This document shows, piece after piece, positions 8,782 to 18,028 of a stretch of 43,993 nt of DNA. Source of the stretch: Bacillus haikouensis. Lineage in GTDB: Bacteria; Bacillota; Bacilli; Bacillales; Bacillaceae_B. The position numbers and the translations under genes were made by a program. The stretch covers positions 1-43,993 of the forward strand of contig NZ_JABMCR010000006.1 in the NCBI RefSeq assembly GCF_013179555.1, read 5' to 3'. Below the pieces are notes generated by a model, which was not told the origin of the DNA, ran no database searches, and was given only the letters and a program-made list of their open reading frames with translations. How positions within the stretch are numbered: the first letter of the stretch is position 1; the number at the start of each line of letters is the position of its first letter.

Positions 8782-9553
8782 CCCCGTCATCTCCTTCATC
8801 TTGCCCTTCTGCTTCATATGCCCTGAAATAAGAGCCTACCTCCAGATCAATGATACCTTTTTTCGAAGGGTCCAATTGACTGACGATTGATGGGTAATGC
8901 TCCATTTTCTCTGAAAATGTCCTGATTGTTGCACTTACCTCATAGCCGTCATTCATAAATAAAGTCAGATGATATTGATCCGTTTTCTTAGGGTCCAGGT
9001 TAATCTCGGATATCAGGTGCTGAACCTCCTTGGGAAGTTCACCTAATTCAGAAATCATTTTCTTCAGTGTCTCATCCTCTTTGAATCCTCTTAAAAGAGG
9101 GGCATCAACAGGAATGGCTTCGGTCCCCTTATCAAGCACCTTACCGTTTTCCAATATGATAAGAAATTTATTATCCTTAAGAAGGTAAGCTTTTTTCCCC
9201 AATTCATCCACTTCAATCACAAAGGAATTGGGAAACGACAATCTCACCTTTGCATTCTCCACCTCGGGAAGTTTCTTTAATCGTTGTGCAGTTTCATTTC
9301 TATTAACGCTCCAGACATTCATTCCCGGTTCAAGTTTACTTTTTGAAAGAATGGTTTCACTTGAGACAAGCTCATTCCCCTTTACCTTGATGGCCTTCAC
9401 ATGACTGAGAGGCGACTGGAAATAAATAACCGACAAGATCATGATGAGAAACAGTGTCAGCAAGAATAACAGCCTTCTGTTTGCCTTCTTTTTTCTATGC
9501 TGTTTGAGCTTGGGAATTCTTTCTTCAATGGACACAACATTTTCTTTTCTCAT
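8765..9553 (-). CDS. divIB: Cell division protein DivIB (FtsQ homologue)
   Basis: 262 aa. A cytoplasmic basic stretch (KLKQHRKKKANRR) is followed by a single transmembrane helix (about 28-46). Next is the POTRA/alpha domain (SPLSHVKAIKVKGNELVSSE... at about 48-120), the beta domain (SFPNSFVIEVDELGKKAYLL) and an acidic tail (EGQDEGDDGDESER). DivIB works with FtsL and DivIC to regulate septal peptidoglycan synthesis by PBP2B/FtsW. A TTGAGGAAAACGTA ribosome-binding site precedes the ATG. It is first in its run, since 689 bp of non-coding DNA separates it from spoVE where murG and murB usually sit. Confidence 0.96.
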   Translation of the reverse strand: MRKENVVSIEERIPKLKQHRKKKANRRLLFLLTLFLIMILSVIYFQSPLSHVKAIKVKGNELVSSETILSKSKLEPGMNVWSVNRNETAQRLKKLPEVENAKVRLSFPNSFVIEVDELGKKAYLLKDNKFLIILENGKVLDKGTEAIPVDAPLLRGFKEDETLKKMISELGELPKEVQHLISEINLDPKKTDQYHLTLFMNDGYEVSATIRTFSEKMEHYPSIVSQLDPSKKGIIDLEVGSYFRAYEAEGQDEGDDGDESER

Positions 9554-10242
9554 TACGTTTTCCTCAATTTCATTTCGTATTTATGGGCATGTCTGTCACG
9601 CCTTAAAATGAGAGTACTCTTAAATATGAGTTACCTTCTTTGTCCTCATGAAGGCAATCGCTGTAAAAGAGAATTGAACGGTTATCATTCAGAAAGGTCA
9701 ATTTAGACTCCTTGACTGCATAGCAATGCAGATCTCAATTGATCGTTATGTACACTCCACGGAATGGAATTGAAAAGAGAACAACCTTTTGTATATTTCA
9801 CTCTTCTCCTCTATTTTAAACACCATTTCCATGTTATGAAAGGATGTCATTGAATTGTAAAAGTTTTGCTTAATAAAAGTAATATAACCTCCTATTATAT
9901 TGAAAACCAAATCACTTTCACCCGTTGCATTTATGTAATTAATTGTAACATCTAACCTTCAAATATCCTATTGTTATTTCATCGAAATTTGGGTATTAGT
10001 GCTTTTTTTTACCTCATCTGAACAAAGCCGTTTCACTATTCTGCCAGGATTCTTCATCTTGCCCTCCAATCAACAGCCCGAACAGATAAAAATGGGATAA
10101 ATCGGTAACCTGCCAAGGAGTAAAAACTAAAAAAGACAGAAAAAAAGATTGACTTCGAATTCAACCAGTCAACCTTACAGCCCTATTCTGTATCTTGGAC
10201 AGGATTGTTTACTGAATGAAGAAAAAGCCAATCTTTTTTTGA
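9554..10242. other. 689-bp gap between spoVE and divIB, at the usual murG-murB position
   Basis: No ORF of credible length exists on either strand. The gap holds the spoVE terminator (10137-10176), AT-rich DNA, a small CTGCAT/ATGCAG hairpin near 9718-9733, and a TATAAT-containing stretch near 9900 that could drive divIB, though no good -35 is seen. One 27-codon minus-strand ORF (10057 to 9974, MKNPGRIVKRLCSD...) has a decent GGAGGGCAAG ribosome-binding site, but it is too short to support a gene. No recognisable MurG or MurB remnant was seen. Confidence 0.7.
10137..10176 (-). terminator. Intrinsic terminator after spoVE
   Basis: On the minus strand AAGGTTGAC pairs with GTCAATCTT (one G-U) and is followed by TTTTTTTCTG. 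It lies about 70 bp past the spoVE stop and would end the murE-to-spoVE transcript. Confidence 0.75.
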
Positions 10243-11343
10243 TTAATTTCTTGAATAACGGCTTATGTTCAATAGAACTCCCACTGCCATCAGCATGAGG
10301 GTCAGTGAAGATCCACCGTAGCTCAGGAACGGAAGCGTAATACCCGTTACCGGCATCAAGCCCGTTACGACACCGACATTGATCATGACTTGAATCGCGA
10401 TCATCGAAACAATCCCTACTGCCAGGAAACTCCCGAATAAATCAGGTGCACCTAGCGCAATCCTTATTCCCCTCCACAATATCAATGAAAATAAAAGGAG
10501 GACAAAAGTACCACCGATAAAACCAAGCTCCTCTGCCAAAATAGCAAAAATAAAATCATTCTGAGGTTCAGGCAAATAAAAGAATTTTTGTCTGCTCTCG
10601 CCCAGCCCCAATCCAAACAGCCCCCCCGGGCCGATTGCATACAGTGATTGAATGATTTGAAACCCGCTATTCAACGGATCTTCCCAAGGATCCAGGAAAG
10701 AAGTAATACGCTTTATCCTATAGGGGGCCGACAGTACCAGTGCTGCAAACCCTGCGAGTCCCGCTATTCCCAGCCAAGCAAAATGCATGACTCTTGCGCC
10801 TGAAATGAATATCATCACCACACAAGTACCGACCATCACTGTGCCTGTCCCTAAATCCGGCTGAAGCATGATCATTCCAAATGCTGAAAAGACCAACAGC
10901 AAAGAAGGCAGGATACCTTTTCTGAATGAGGTAATGTATCTCTGATTTTCAGATAAATATTTTGCAAGAAATGCAATCATAGCCAGCTTCATGAACTCTG
11001 AAGGCTGAATGGAGAAAGCCCCCACTCCTATCCAGCTTCGGGATCCATTTCTAAGGACTCCGATTCCTGGGATAAGCACAAGCACGAGCAGGACAAAGCA
11101 AATGATGATAAGAACTTTCGCCCAATTCTTCCACGTCCAATATTCCACGTTCATGATGAAAAACATGGCGAAGACACCAACGGCTGCAAAAAGCAATTGT
11201 CTTTTCGCAAAGAAAAATGAATCATCAAACTTGTAATCCGCCCATACAGCACTTGCACTGTACACCATAATTAACCCTACAGCCAATAGCGTCAGGGTGA
11301 CCATAATAAGAATAAAATCGGGAGTCGATTTTTTTAAAGGCAA
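10243..11343 (-). CDS. spoVE: SEDS-family peptidoglycan polymerase SpoVE (FtsW/RodA family)
   Basis: A polytopic membrane protein of 366 aa when started at the TTG at 11343, which has GAGGTG 6 nt upstream. This is the same length as B. subtilis SpoVE; an in-frame start at 11385 would add 14 residues with no visible signal. Family motifs include GLIMVYSASAVWADYKF, RNGSRSWIGVGAFSIQPSEFMKLAMI, MLQPDLGTG and ITLPFLSYGGSSL. SpoVE polymerises spore-cortex glycan together with SpoVD. It lies in the usual place downstream of murD, but murG does not follow it. Confidence 0.94.
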   Translation of the reverse strand: MPLKKSTPDFILIMVTLTLLAVGLIMVYSASAVWADYKFDDSFFFAKRQLLFAAVGVFAMFFIMNVEYWTWKNWAKVLIIICFVLLVLVLIPGIGVLRNGSRSWIGVGAFSIQPSEFMKLAMIAFLAKYLSENQRYITSFRKGILPSLLLVFSAFGMIMLQPDLGTGTVMVGTCVVMIFISGARVMHFAWLGIAGLAGFAALVLSAPYRIKRITSFLDPWEDPLNSGFQIIQSLYAIGPGGLFGLGLGESRQKFFYLPEPQNDFIFAILAEELGFIGGTFVLLLFSLILWRGIRIALGAPDLFGSFLAVGIVSMIAIQVMINVGVVTGLMPVTGITLPFLSYGGSSLTLMLMAVGVLLNISRYSRN

Positions 11344-11458
11344 TCTTAACACCTCGAATAGACGTATTTGAGCCGCTTCAAGCAATACATACTGTTCCGT
11401 TTCTTAGATTGCCTTACCTGATGTGTTCGTGATGATGCTTTTCTTTGACAAGCCCTTA

Positions 11459-12808
11459 TTAAAGGTTATGCACCGCTTCAATAAAAATGTCACCGCGTTC
11501 TTCAAAAGTTCGATATTGATCCCAGCTTGCGCATGCAGGTGAAAGCAGGATGACGTCTCCCTCTTCTGAATGTTCATAAGCGGCCGGTACTGCCTTCTCA
11601 ACATTATCGACACGTACGATCGTTTGTATCCCTGCCTTTTGACCGGTTTGTTGCAGTTTGTCAGCTGTCTCGCCAAATGTGATCAGTACTTTCACATTTT
11701 TCAAATGGGGAATCAGATCATCGAAAGAATTCCCTCTATCCAGTCCGCCTGCCAATAAAATGGTTGGCCCATCAAAGGCATTCAATGCACTTTTCGTGGC
11801 TAGACTGTTAGTCGCTTTTGAATCGTTGTAAAACTTTCTATTATTCAATTCTTTTACAAATTGCGTGCGGTGTTTCACACCTGTAAATGATCCGAGTACA
11901 TGCATAATACTATCATTTGAGACTCCGTACAGTTTCGATGCAGCGACTGCACAAAGTATATTTTCAAGATTATGGGCTCCCGGCAGTACTACCGCAGATA
12001 ACTGACCGATGCATTCTTGTTGAAAATAGATTGCCCCCCCCTTTATATAAGCTCCGTTTTCCACTTCCCTTATTGTTGAAAAAGGAATGATTGATGCCTG
12101 TGTAAAATCGACGATAGTCCGAAGATGATCCTGGTCCTGATTGATGATGAGATAATCTTCTTTAGTTTGATTCTTTGTAATATTGGCTTTCGCTTTCCAA
12201 TACTCATCGATGGTACCGTGGTAATCAAGATGTGCATCATATAAATTGGTGATGATGGCGATATGAGGAGAGAATTCGTCGATCCCCATAAGTTGAAAAG
12301 AAGATAATTCCACCACCATTTTCTCATCTCTTCCCGCTGTTTGAGCCACCTCTGATGCAACTGTACCAATATTCCCTGCTATTAGTGGATTTTTCTTGTC
12401 TTCGCTAAGGATTTCATATAGCAGTGTGGTTGTAGTGGTTTTACCATTTGTACCCGTAATTCCAATCATTTCAGCTTCTGATACTAAATAAGCAAGCTCT
12501 ACTTCAGTAAGTACAGGTATCCCTTTCTCGACTGCTCTTTTTATTAAAGGATTATGATAAGGGATCCCTGGGTTTTTCACGACATATTCAAAGCCTTCGT
12601 CCAGCAGCTCTATCGGATGGCTTCCACAGATCACTTTAATTCCTTCCTGCAGAAGCCCTTGTGCTTCGGGGTTCTCCGCTAACGGTTTCTGATCGTTCAC
12701 CGTCACAAAAGCTTCAAGCTTATGTAATAATGAGGCGGCACTGACTCCGCTCTTCGCCAATCCTAATACAAGAATTTTTTTGTGTTTGAACTTCGTTATT
12801 TTCTTCAA
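11459..12808 (-). CDS. murD: UDP-N-acetylmuramoyl-L-alanine:D-glutamate ligase MurD
   Basis: 449 aa. An N-terminal Rossmann-like UMAG-binding domain ([18 protein letters not shown]) leads to the ATP-binding P-loop GTNGKTTT at residues 119-126. Further motifs are [27 protein letters not shown] and KHRTQFV...NDSKATN. It adds D-Glu to UDP-MurNAc-L-Ala in the cytoplasm. The start is TTG at 12808, directly abutting the mraY TAA stop, with GAGGTG inside the end of mraY, so the two are translationally coupled. Confidence 0.98.
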   Translation of the reverse strand: MKKITKFKHKKILVLGLAKSGVSAASLLHKLEAFVTVNDQKPLAENPEAQGLLQEGIKVICGSHPIELLDEGFEYVVKNPGIPYHNPLIKRAVEKGIPVLTEVELAYLVSEAEMIGITGTNGKTTTTTLLYEILSEDKKNPLIAGNIGTVASEVAQTAGRDEKMVVELSSFQLMGIDEFSPHIAIITNLYDAHLDYHGTIDEYWKAKANITKNQTKEDYLIINQDQDHLRTIVDFTQASIIPFSTIREVENGAYIKGGAIYFQQECIGQLSAVVLPGAHNLENILCAVAASKLYGVSNDSIMHVLGSFTGVKHRTQFVKELNNRKFYNDSKATNSLATKSALNAFDGPTILLAGGLDRGNSFDDLIPHLKNVKVLITFGETADKLQQTGQKAGIQTIVRVDNVEKAVPAAYEHSEEGDVILLSPACASWDQYRTFEERGDIFIEAVHNL

Positions 12809-13783
12809 TTATAACCACACCTCGATATAGATTCCTAATACAGCAAAAAGCAAACCAATCGTCCAAAATGTAACGACGACTCTCCATTCTGACCAGCCGA
12901 CTAGCTCATAGTGGTGATGAAGAGGACTCATTTTGAAGATTCGTTTCCCAGTCGTTTTAAAAGAAGCAACTTGTAAAATAACCGATAATGTTTCAATGAC
13001 GAAAACTCCACCGATCAAAATCAGGACAATTTCTAATTTTGTTAAAATCGCGATCGCTGCAATCGCGCCTCCAAGTGCTAGAGAACCGGTATCCCCCATG
13101 AAGACTTTCGCTGGATGTGCGTTAAATACCAAAAATCCAAGTACGGCTCCGACAACAGCCACACTGAAAATCGATACATCATATTGACCCTGATTCCATG
13201 CAAGAACTGCGAGTGCTCCAAAAGCAATGGCCGATGTGCCTGATACCAATCCATCCAACCCATCAGTCAAATTAACCGCATTTGAAAAACCAACAAGCCA
13301 GAATATGATGAATAATACATACATCCATCCAAGGTCAAAGGAGATGTCAGTCATCGGAATCGATACAGTAGTAGGGAATTCATTCTGCTTAAAGACAAGA
13401 TAGAAAATAACCGAAATGATGATTTGGCCGATCAGCTTTTGTTTGGAAGTCAGCCCCAGGTTCCGTTTCATGACAACCTTGATGAAATCATCCAAAAATC
13501 CAAGAAGGGCGAAACCGACTGTAACAAGAAGCATCAAATATGTTTCCGGTCCAGGTTCTGAATATTTTCCAGTCATAACAAACGTTGTGATAACGATCGA
13601 CAGCAAAAATACAATCCCGCCCATGGTTGGTGTACCTGTTTTCTTTTGGTGGGACTGAGGTCCCTCATCTCTTATGCTCTGACCAAATTTCAGTCTTCTC
13701 AAGAAGGGAATGAAGATCGGTGCCAGAAGCACAGTGATCAGAAATGCCATGATGATTGTAAAAAAGATAACCTGTTCAAGCAC
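12809..13783 (-). CDS. mraY: Phospho-MurNAc-pentapeptide transferase MraY
   Basis: A 324-aa integral membrane protein with about ten hydrophobic segments, starting at GTG with AAAGGAGGGGAATGAA upstream. Signature motifs are PTMGG (residues 52-56), FLDDFIK with Asp98-Asp99, NLTDGLDGL, the Mg-binding Asp of [10 protein letters not shown], and SPLHHHYE in the HHH loop. It transfers phospho-MurNAc-pentapeptide to undecaprenyl phosphate, making lipid I. It lies 1 nt downstream of the MurF-position orphan and abuts murD. Confidence 0.98.
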   Translation of the reverse strand: MLEQVIFFTIIMAFLITVLLAPIFIPFLRRLKFGQSIRDEGPQSHQKKTGTPTMGGIVFLLSIVITTFVMTGKYSEPGPETYLMLLVTVGFALLGFLDDFIKVVMKRNLGLTSKQKLIGQIIISVIFYLVFKQNEFPTTVSIPMTDISFDLGWMYVLFIIFWLVGFSNAVNLTDGLDGLVSGTSAIAFGALAVLAWNQGQYDVSIFSVAVVGAVLGFLVFNAHPAKVFMGDTGSLALGGAIAAIAILTKLEIVLILIGGVFVIETLSVILQVASFKTTGKRIFKMSPLHHHYELVGWSEWRVVVTFWTIGLLFAVLGIYIEVWL

Positions 13784-13784
13784 T

Positions 13785-14201
13785 TCATTCCCCTCCTTTC
13801 TGTTTCATGTCCTGATCTTCCAAACTTTCTGCTTCAATTGATTTAATTAAACTTGATTCACTATTACATATAAACTTCGTCATAATTTCCCACTTTTCTT
13901 GATTGTTTTTTTGTTTGTAGAAATGGATAAGTTCGTCATAAGCCAATAGAACATCTTTCACAATGAACAAAGGAAAATGATTGGGTACGAATCGAGGTAC
14001 CTCTACTTTGCTGTCCCATAAAGAAGCGATGGCACCATTATTTATACTCTCAAAAAGGTGATCATGGGATACCATCGGCACATACAAACCTTTTTCAAGA
14101 CGTATATCGTACAAGGGTGAAACTGCATGAAATCCAACTCCCTTAAGCTGGATTCCCCGAGTATGTGGAAACATTGTCTTTACATCCTCATAAAAGAGCA
14201 T
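13785..14201 (-). CDS. Orphan Mur-ligase N-terminal-domain-like protein at the murF position
   Basis: A 138-aa soluble protein between murE (2-nt gap) and mraY (1-nt gap), with AAGGGAGATATAGTC before its ATG. I do not recognise a named family. Its core, however, lines up with the UDP-binding N-terminal domain of MurE/MurF: a D-x-R, then KGLYVPM (like GDLFICI in MurE), NNGAIASLW (like MNGAAAIL), then [23 protein letters not shown] (like IPLILVPDTKKAMAVLADYFYKQ). No GTNGKTT P-loop, central or C-terminal ligase domain follows, so it cannot be a ligase. The canonical dcw order has murF exactly here. It may be a retained fragment with a scaffolding or substrate-sensing role. The ORF is intact and tightly coupled, not a decaying pseudogene. 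Confidence 0.8.
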   Translation of the reverse strand: MLFYEDVKTMFPHTRGIQLKGVGFHAVSPLYDIRLEKGLYVPMVSHDHLFESINNGAIASLWDSKVEVPRFVPNHFPLFIVKDVLLAYDELIHFYKQKNNQEKWEIMTKFICNSESSLIKSIEAESLEDQDMKQKGGE

Positions 14202-14203
14202 GA

Positions 14204-15667
14204 CTATATCTCCCTTATGATTTGCTTTGCCACGTCACGGTCATCAAAATCAAATACATCGTGTCCAATGACCTGATAGGTTTCATGACCTTTCCCTGCT
14301 ATAAGAACAACGTCACCTGCTGCGGCAAGGAAGATCGCTTCTTTTATCGCTTCTTTTCGATCCGGAATCAATTTATATTGTTTGCCGACTACTCCCGCTT
14401 CCATATCTTTGAGAATCTCTATCGGGTTTTCAGTACGTGGATTATCAGAAGTGAAGATGGCAAAATCACCAAAATCACACGCAATTTCTGCCATTATAGG
14501 TCGTTTGATTTTGTCGCGGTCCCCACCGCATCCGACCACTACGATAACCTTTCCGTCAGTAATGGATTGAATGGTTTCCAAGACGTTTTTCAAACCGTCG
14601 GGCGTATGGGCGTAGTCAATGATTACAGAGAAGGACTGCCCTTCGACAACTGATTCAAATCTCCCTCTGACACCCTGGGCTTTTTCCAGGCATTCAACAG
14701 TTTGTTCAATGGGGATGCCTGCTGCAGAAGCAGCAGCTATCGCAGCTAATGCATTGTAAACATTGAACTTACCAGCCAGACTAAGAACCATATCCTTCTC
14801 TCCGAATGGGCTGATCATTCTAAACGAAGACTCTGAAGCATTCAACTTCAAATTCTTTGCATAAAAATCAGCTTCATGTGACAGGCCATATGTAAAGACA
14901 TGGGCAGCTGTCGACTTGATGAAGTACTCTGCCGCCTCATCATCTTTATTGATAATGGCATATTTAGGAGTTTTTTTAAAATAAGTATTTCCTAATTGAG
15001 AGAACAATAAGCCTTTTGCATTCCGATAATCATCCATTGAACGATGGTAATCGAGGTGGTCCTGGGACAAGTTTGTAAATACGGCAATATCATAATCACA
15101 GCCATGCACCCTTCCTTGATCAAGGGCATGCGAAGAGACTTCCATGATGGCCGAAGTGATCCCTTTCTGACAAAAGCGGCTGAATGTCTGCTGCAGAGTC
15201 AAACTGTCAGGCGTCGTATTATGACTGACTTCAAGCTCATCACCTGCCTTAATATGCATGGTTCCTATAAGGCCGGTCTTTATTCCATTCCCTGAAAAAA
15301 CTTGGTCGATAAGATGAGTAGTAGTCGTCTTGCCATTCGTTCCTGTCACACCGACTAACAATAATTGGTGCGAAGGTTGTTTATAGAAATAATCGGCAAG
15401 CACAGCCATGGCTTTTTTTGTATCAGGTACAAGTATTAGAGGTATGTTAACATCTACTTTCCTTTCTGCAAGAATAGCAGCTGCACCATTCATCTCTGCA
15501 AATTGGGCGAGAGTATGGCTATCTACCTCCAGGCCTTGAATGCAGATAAATAAGTCACCACTTTTAACTTTCTTATGGTGATTCGCGATGTTTGAAATAG
15601 CTGGATTTCCTTCACCATGTACTTTATAGAACGGCAGTACCTCCAGCAAAGTGTGCAATCTCATCAT
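14204..15667 (-). CDS. murE: UDP-MurNAc-tripeptide synthetase MurE, meso-diaminopimelate-adding
   Basis: 487 aa. The N-terminal UDP-binding domain (about 23-100) is followed by the central ATPase domain with P-loop GTNGKTTT at 109-116, MEVSSHALDQGR, TNLSQDHLDYH, and KGLLF containing the carbamylated-lysine region. The C-terminal domain carries DNPR at residues 408-411, the signature for meso-DAP rather than lysine. It acts in the cytoplasm on UDP-MurNAc-L-Ala-D-Glu. GAGGAGTTGAA precedes two adjacent ATGs; the first is used here. It is separated from spoVD by 329 bp, so it may have its own promoter. Confidence 0.98.
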   Translation of the reverse strand: MMRLHTLLEVLPFYKVHGEGNPAISNIANHHKKVKSGDLFICIQGLEVDSHTLAQFAEMNGAAAILAERKVDVNIPLILVPDTKKAMAVLADYFYKQPSHQLLLVGVTGTNGKTTTTHLIDQVFSGNGIKTGLIGTMHIKAGDELEVSHNTTPDSLTLQQTFSRFCQKGITSAIMEVSSHALDQGRVHGCDYDIAVFTNLSQDHLDYHRSMDDYRNAKGLLFSQLGNTYFKKTPKYAIINKDDEAAEYFIKSTAAHVFTYGLSHEADFYAKNLKLNASESSFRMISPFGEKDMVLSLAGKFNVYNALAAIAAASAAGIPIEQTVECLEKAQGVRGRFESVVEGQSFSVIIDYAHTPDGLKNVLETIQSITDGKVIVVVGCGGDRDKIKRPIMAEIACDFGDFAIFTSDNPRTENPIEILKDMEAGVVGKQYKLIPDRKEAIKEAIFLAAAGDVVLIAGKGHETYQVIGHDVFDFDDRDVAKQIIREI

Positions 15668-15996
15668 TTCAACTCCTCACAGGTAGAAAGCAACCTTTTT
15701 ATATTTTACATAAAAACAGACTTGAAAGCTATCAACCTTTTAACTTAGTTCATAATTTCTTGGCACCGTTATACACCGCTGCCCGGTTCCGTGGAAGACC
15801 ATGTTTTCTTAGGATGTGCCGTGAGCCACCCTGGTCGTACCGCCCTAGGTGACTCATCTGTCCAGCTGGACATAATCCAAATTAAAATTTGTGTTAAATT
15901 CAGCCTTCACTCTCCCAATCTCTTAAACAAGATCATCACTTCCTGAATAGAATTAAATAGACGAAATACATAGATTGAAAAACATTTTTCTGATGT
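15668..15996 (-). other. 329-bp non-coding region between spoVD and murE with structured stretch
   Basis: No gene fits. On the minus strand there is a perfect 14-nt palindrome TGTCCAGCTGGACA (near 15867-15880). Next is an imperfect stem GAGTCACC / GGTGGCTC (about 15820-15855), and a GGCAC / GTGCC pair encloses the rest. The stretch GGTTCCGTGGAAGAC (about 15786-15800) also occurs at the left arm of the repeat at 27185, so this may be a degenerate repeat copy or a structured leader of murE. A weak TTGATA element lies about 80 nt before murE without a good -10. Confidence 0.4.
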
Positions 15997-17913
15997 TTAT
16001 TCAGACAAATAAACTCGGACTGTCGATCCTTGTTTTATTTTCACGCCTGGATCCGGTGACTGATTTACTACCTTCTCTCCGCTTCCGCTTATGTCCAGAT
16101 TCAAATTAACCAACTGCTGCTGAAGTTCTTTTTTCGTCAAACCAACCAGATCAGGTGTCTCAATTAACGGAATGTCATCCCAATTCATTTTTTTCTCTAT
16201 TTGTTCCTTTCGTTTCGGTACTCCCATCGCTTCCAAACTATCCCCTATGATACTGCCCGCAATCGGTGCAGCAACCACTCCACCGAACTGAACTGTCCCT
16301 TTCGGATTATCAACGGCTATATAGACGACAATCTCCGGGTCATCCGCAGGGGCTACCCCCATAAATGAAACGATATGATTATTCTCCAAATACTTACCGT
16401 CCTTTGCTTTTTGTGCAGTACCTGTTTTCCCTCCGATGCGATAACCATCGACAAACGCTTTCCCGCCTGTACCTTGTGCGACTACACTTTCGAGAGCTTC
16501 CCTTATTTGTTTGGAGGTTTCTTCAGAAATCACTCTTTTCTTTTTCTGGGGAGACTTTCTCATAACTACTTCGTTCGTTTCTGGGTCTATCAACTCTTTG
16601 GCAATATACGGCTGGTATAAAACCCCTCCGTTTACAGCCGCAGAGACAGCTGCGACCTGTTGGATGGGTGTTACGGCAACACCTTGCCCGAAAGCCGTTG
16701 TAGCTTGTTCGACCGGACCGACACGATCTAATTTAAATAGAATTCCCTTTCCTTCCCCTTGAAGATCGATACCTGTTTTTTGGCCGAACCCAAAATCATT
16801 GATGTATTTAAATAATGTTTCTTTACCAAGCCGTTCCCCCAGTTCGACAAAACCAGGGTTGCAGGAGTTCTGTACCACTTCGAGGAAAGTTTGAGTCCCG
16901 TGCCCTCCCCTCTTCCAACAGTGCAGAGTAGAACCCGCCACTTCTACATGGCCGGAATCGTGGAACGTATCTTTATATAAATCAACTTTTTTCTCTTCGA
17001 GTGCAGCTGCAAGAGTGATGATCTTAAAGGTCGAACCTGGTTCATACGTACTCCATATTGGCAGGTTTCGGTTGTAAATTTCCTGCGGCACATTGCGGAA
17101 GTTGGCAGGATCAAAAGTCGGCCTGCTTGCCATAGCCAATATTTCTCCATTTTTTGGGTTCATGGCAATGGCGATCATACCATCGGGATTATAGGTAGCC
17201 TGTGCAATATCCAGTTCCCTTTCTACGATGGTTTGAACCTTCGTATCAATTGTCAGTTTCAAATCCAGTCCGTTCTCCGGATCCTCAAAGTCATCCGCCA
17301 TATCCCCCATCCTCTTCCCTTTCGCATCTGAGAAGAATTTGACATATCCTTTGTCACCTGTCAGTTCCTCATCGTAGGAAAGTTCAAGTCCCATCAAACC
17401 TTGGTTGTCGATCCCCGCAAACCCCAGTACATGGGATAAGTAACTTCCATAAGGGTAATACCGCTTGGAGTCTTCCCCAAGGTAAACCCCTTTCAGATTC
17501 AGATCTCTGACTTCCTTTGCTTTATCATAAGATAATTTTCTTGCTTCTTTAATCAAAACCATACTCGCCTGCTGTGTTACATATTTATATGCAGATTCCA
17601 CTGAAATATTAAGAACCGGCGCCAGTTTCTCAGCGGTCCCTTGAGGGTCTGTAATTTGTCTTGGAACGACAAAAATAGTCGGTGCACTTTGATTTGCTGC
17701 CAGCTCCACACCGTTACGGTCTACTATTTTCCCCCTTTCAGGCTGAAAAGGAATATTCCGGCTCCAGGAATCTTTTGCACGGCTCGTCAGCATATCCCCC
17801 ATGAAAAATTGTACATAACCAAGCCTCAAATCAATAATGGAAAATATCAATACTCCTGCAATCAGAGCAATCGCTAATCTCTTTCTTACCGTTACATTAG
17901 ATACTCTTTTCAC
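15997..17913 (-). CDS. spoVD: Sporulation-specific penicillin-binding protein SpoVD
   Basis: 638 aa, class B PBP. It has an N-terminal anchor (about 11-32), a dimerisation domain (about 56-215) and a transpeptidase domain with STFK at 294-297, SCN at 350-352 and KTG at 496-498, then one C-terminal PASTA domain (about 580-638). Cys332 and Cys351 occupy the same positions as the redox pair that StoA reduces in B. subtilis SpoVD. It acts on the outer forespore membrane, crosslinking cortex peptidoglycan with SpoVE. The GTG start has GGGGAGG upstream. A sigma-E-like promoter precedes it, and a structured terminator insulates it from pbpB. Confidence 0.97.
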   Translation of the reverse strand: MKRVSNVTVRKRLAIALIAGVLIFSIIDLRLGYVQFFMGDMLTSRAKDSWSRNIPFQPERGKIVDRNGVELAANQSAPTIFVVPRQITDPQGTAEKLAPVLNISVESAYKYVTQQASMVLIKEARKLSYDKAKEVRDLNLKGVYLGEDSKRYYPYGSYLSHVLGFAGIDNQGLMGLELSYDEELTGDKGYVKFFSDAKGKRMGDMADDFEDPENGLDLKLTIDTKVQTIVERELDIAQATYNPDGMIAIAMNPKNGEILAMASRPTFDPANFRNVPQEIYNRNLPIWSTYEPGSTFKIITLAAALEEKKVDLYKDTFHDSGHVEVAGSTLHCWKRGGHGTQTFLEVVQNSCNPGFVELGERLGKETLFKYINDFGFGQKTGIDLQGEGKGILFKLDRVGPVEQATTAFGQGVAVTPIQQVAAVSAAVNGGVLYQPYIAKELIDPETNEVVMRKSPQKKKRVISEETSKQIREALESVVAQGTGGKAFVDGYRIGGKTGTAQKAKDGKYLENNHIVSFMGVAPADDPEIVVYIAVDNPKGTVQFGGVVAAPIAGSIIGDSLEAMGVPKRKEQIEKKMNWDDIPLIETPDLVGLTKKELQQQLVNLNLDISGSGEKVVNQSPDPGVKIKQGSTVRVYLSE

Positions 17914-17943
17914 AAATGGACCTCCCCTTCTATGGCTCGTTCC

Positions 17944-17974
17944 ATTATATGCTTGGACACAGAAGGGTATGTAT
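17944..17974 (-). promoter_or_regulatory. Sigma-E-like promoter of spoVD
   Basis: On the minus strand CATATAAT (17944-17951) matches the sigma-E -10 (CATAnAAT). Fourteen nt upstream lies ATACATACC, a partial -35. The start would fall about 24 nt before the spoVD GTG. No usable sigma-A -35 (TTGACA-like) is present. In B. subtilis spoVD is expressed under sigma-E in the mother cell. Confidence 0.55.
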
Positions 17975-18028
17975 TCCTTTATTGATTCATCGCAATGCTC
18001 ATTGCTGTGATTTTGGGATTACTACAAT

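Noticed and set aside
9974-10057. 27-codon minus-strand ORF with a good ribosome-binding site in the spoVE-divIB gap
   Set aside because: Too short and unrecognised; chance ORFs of this size are expected. Noted in the gap description only.
11404-11676. 90-codon minus-strand ORF overlapping the murD 3' end
   Set aside because: Out-of-frame shadow of murD; murD itself is full length and conserved to its end.
14204-14206. Possible frameshift joining murE and the orphan Mur-domain ORF
   Set aside because: murE ends normally with a complete C-terminal domain, and the next ORF has its own ribosome-binding site and starts with an N-domain-like sequence, not a continuation.
15810-15850. T-box-like GGGTGG element before murE
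   Set aside because: Only GGGTGG matches; the rest of the T-box core, the specifier loop and an antiterminator/terminator pair are missing, and murE is not an expected target.
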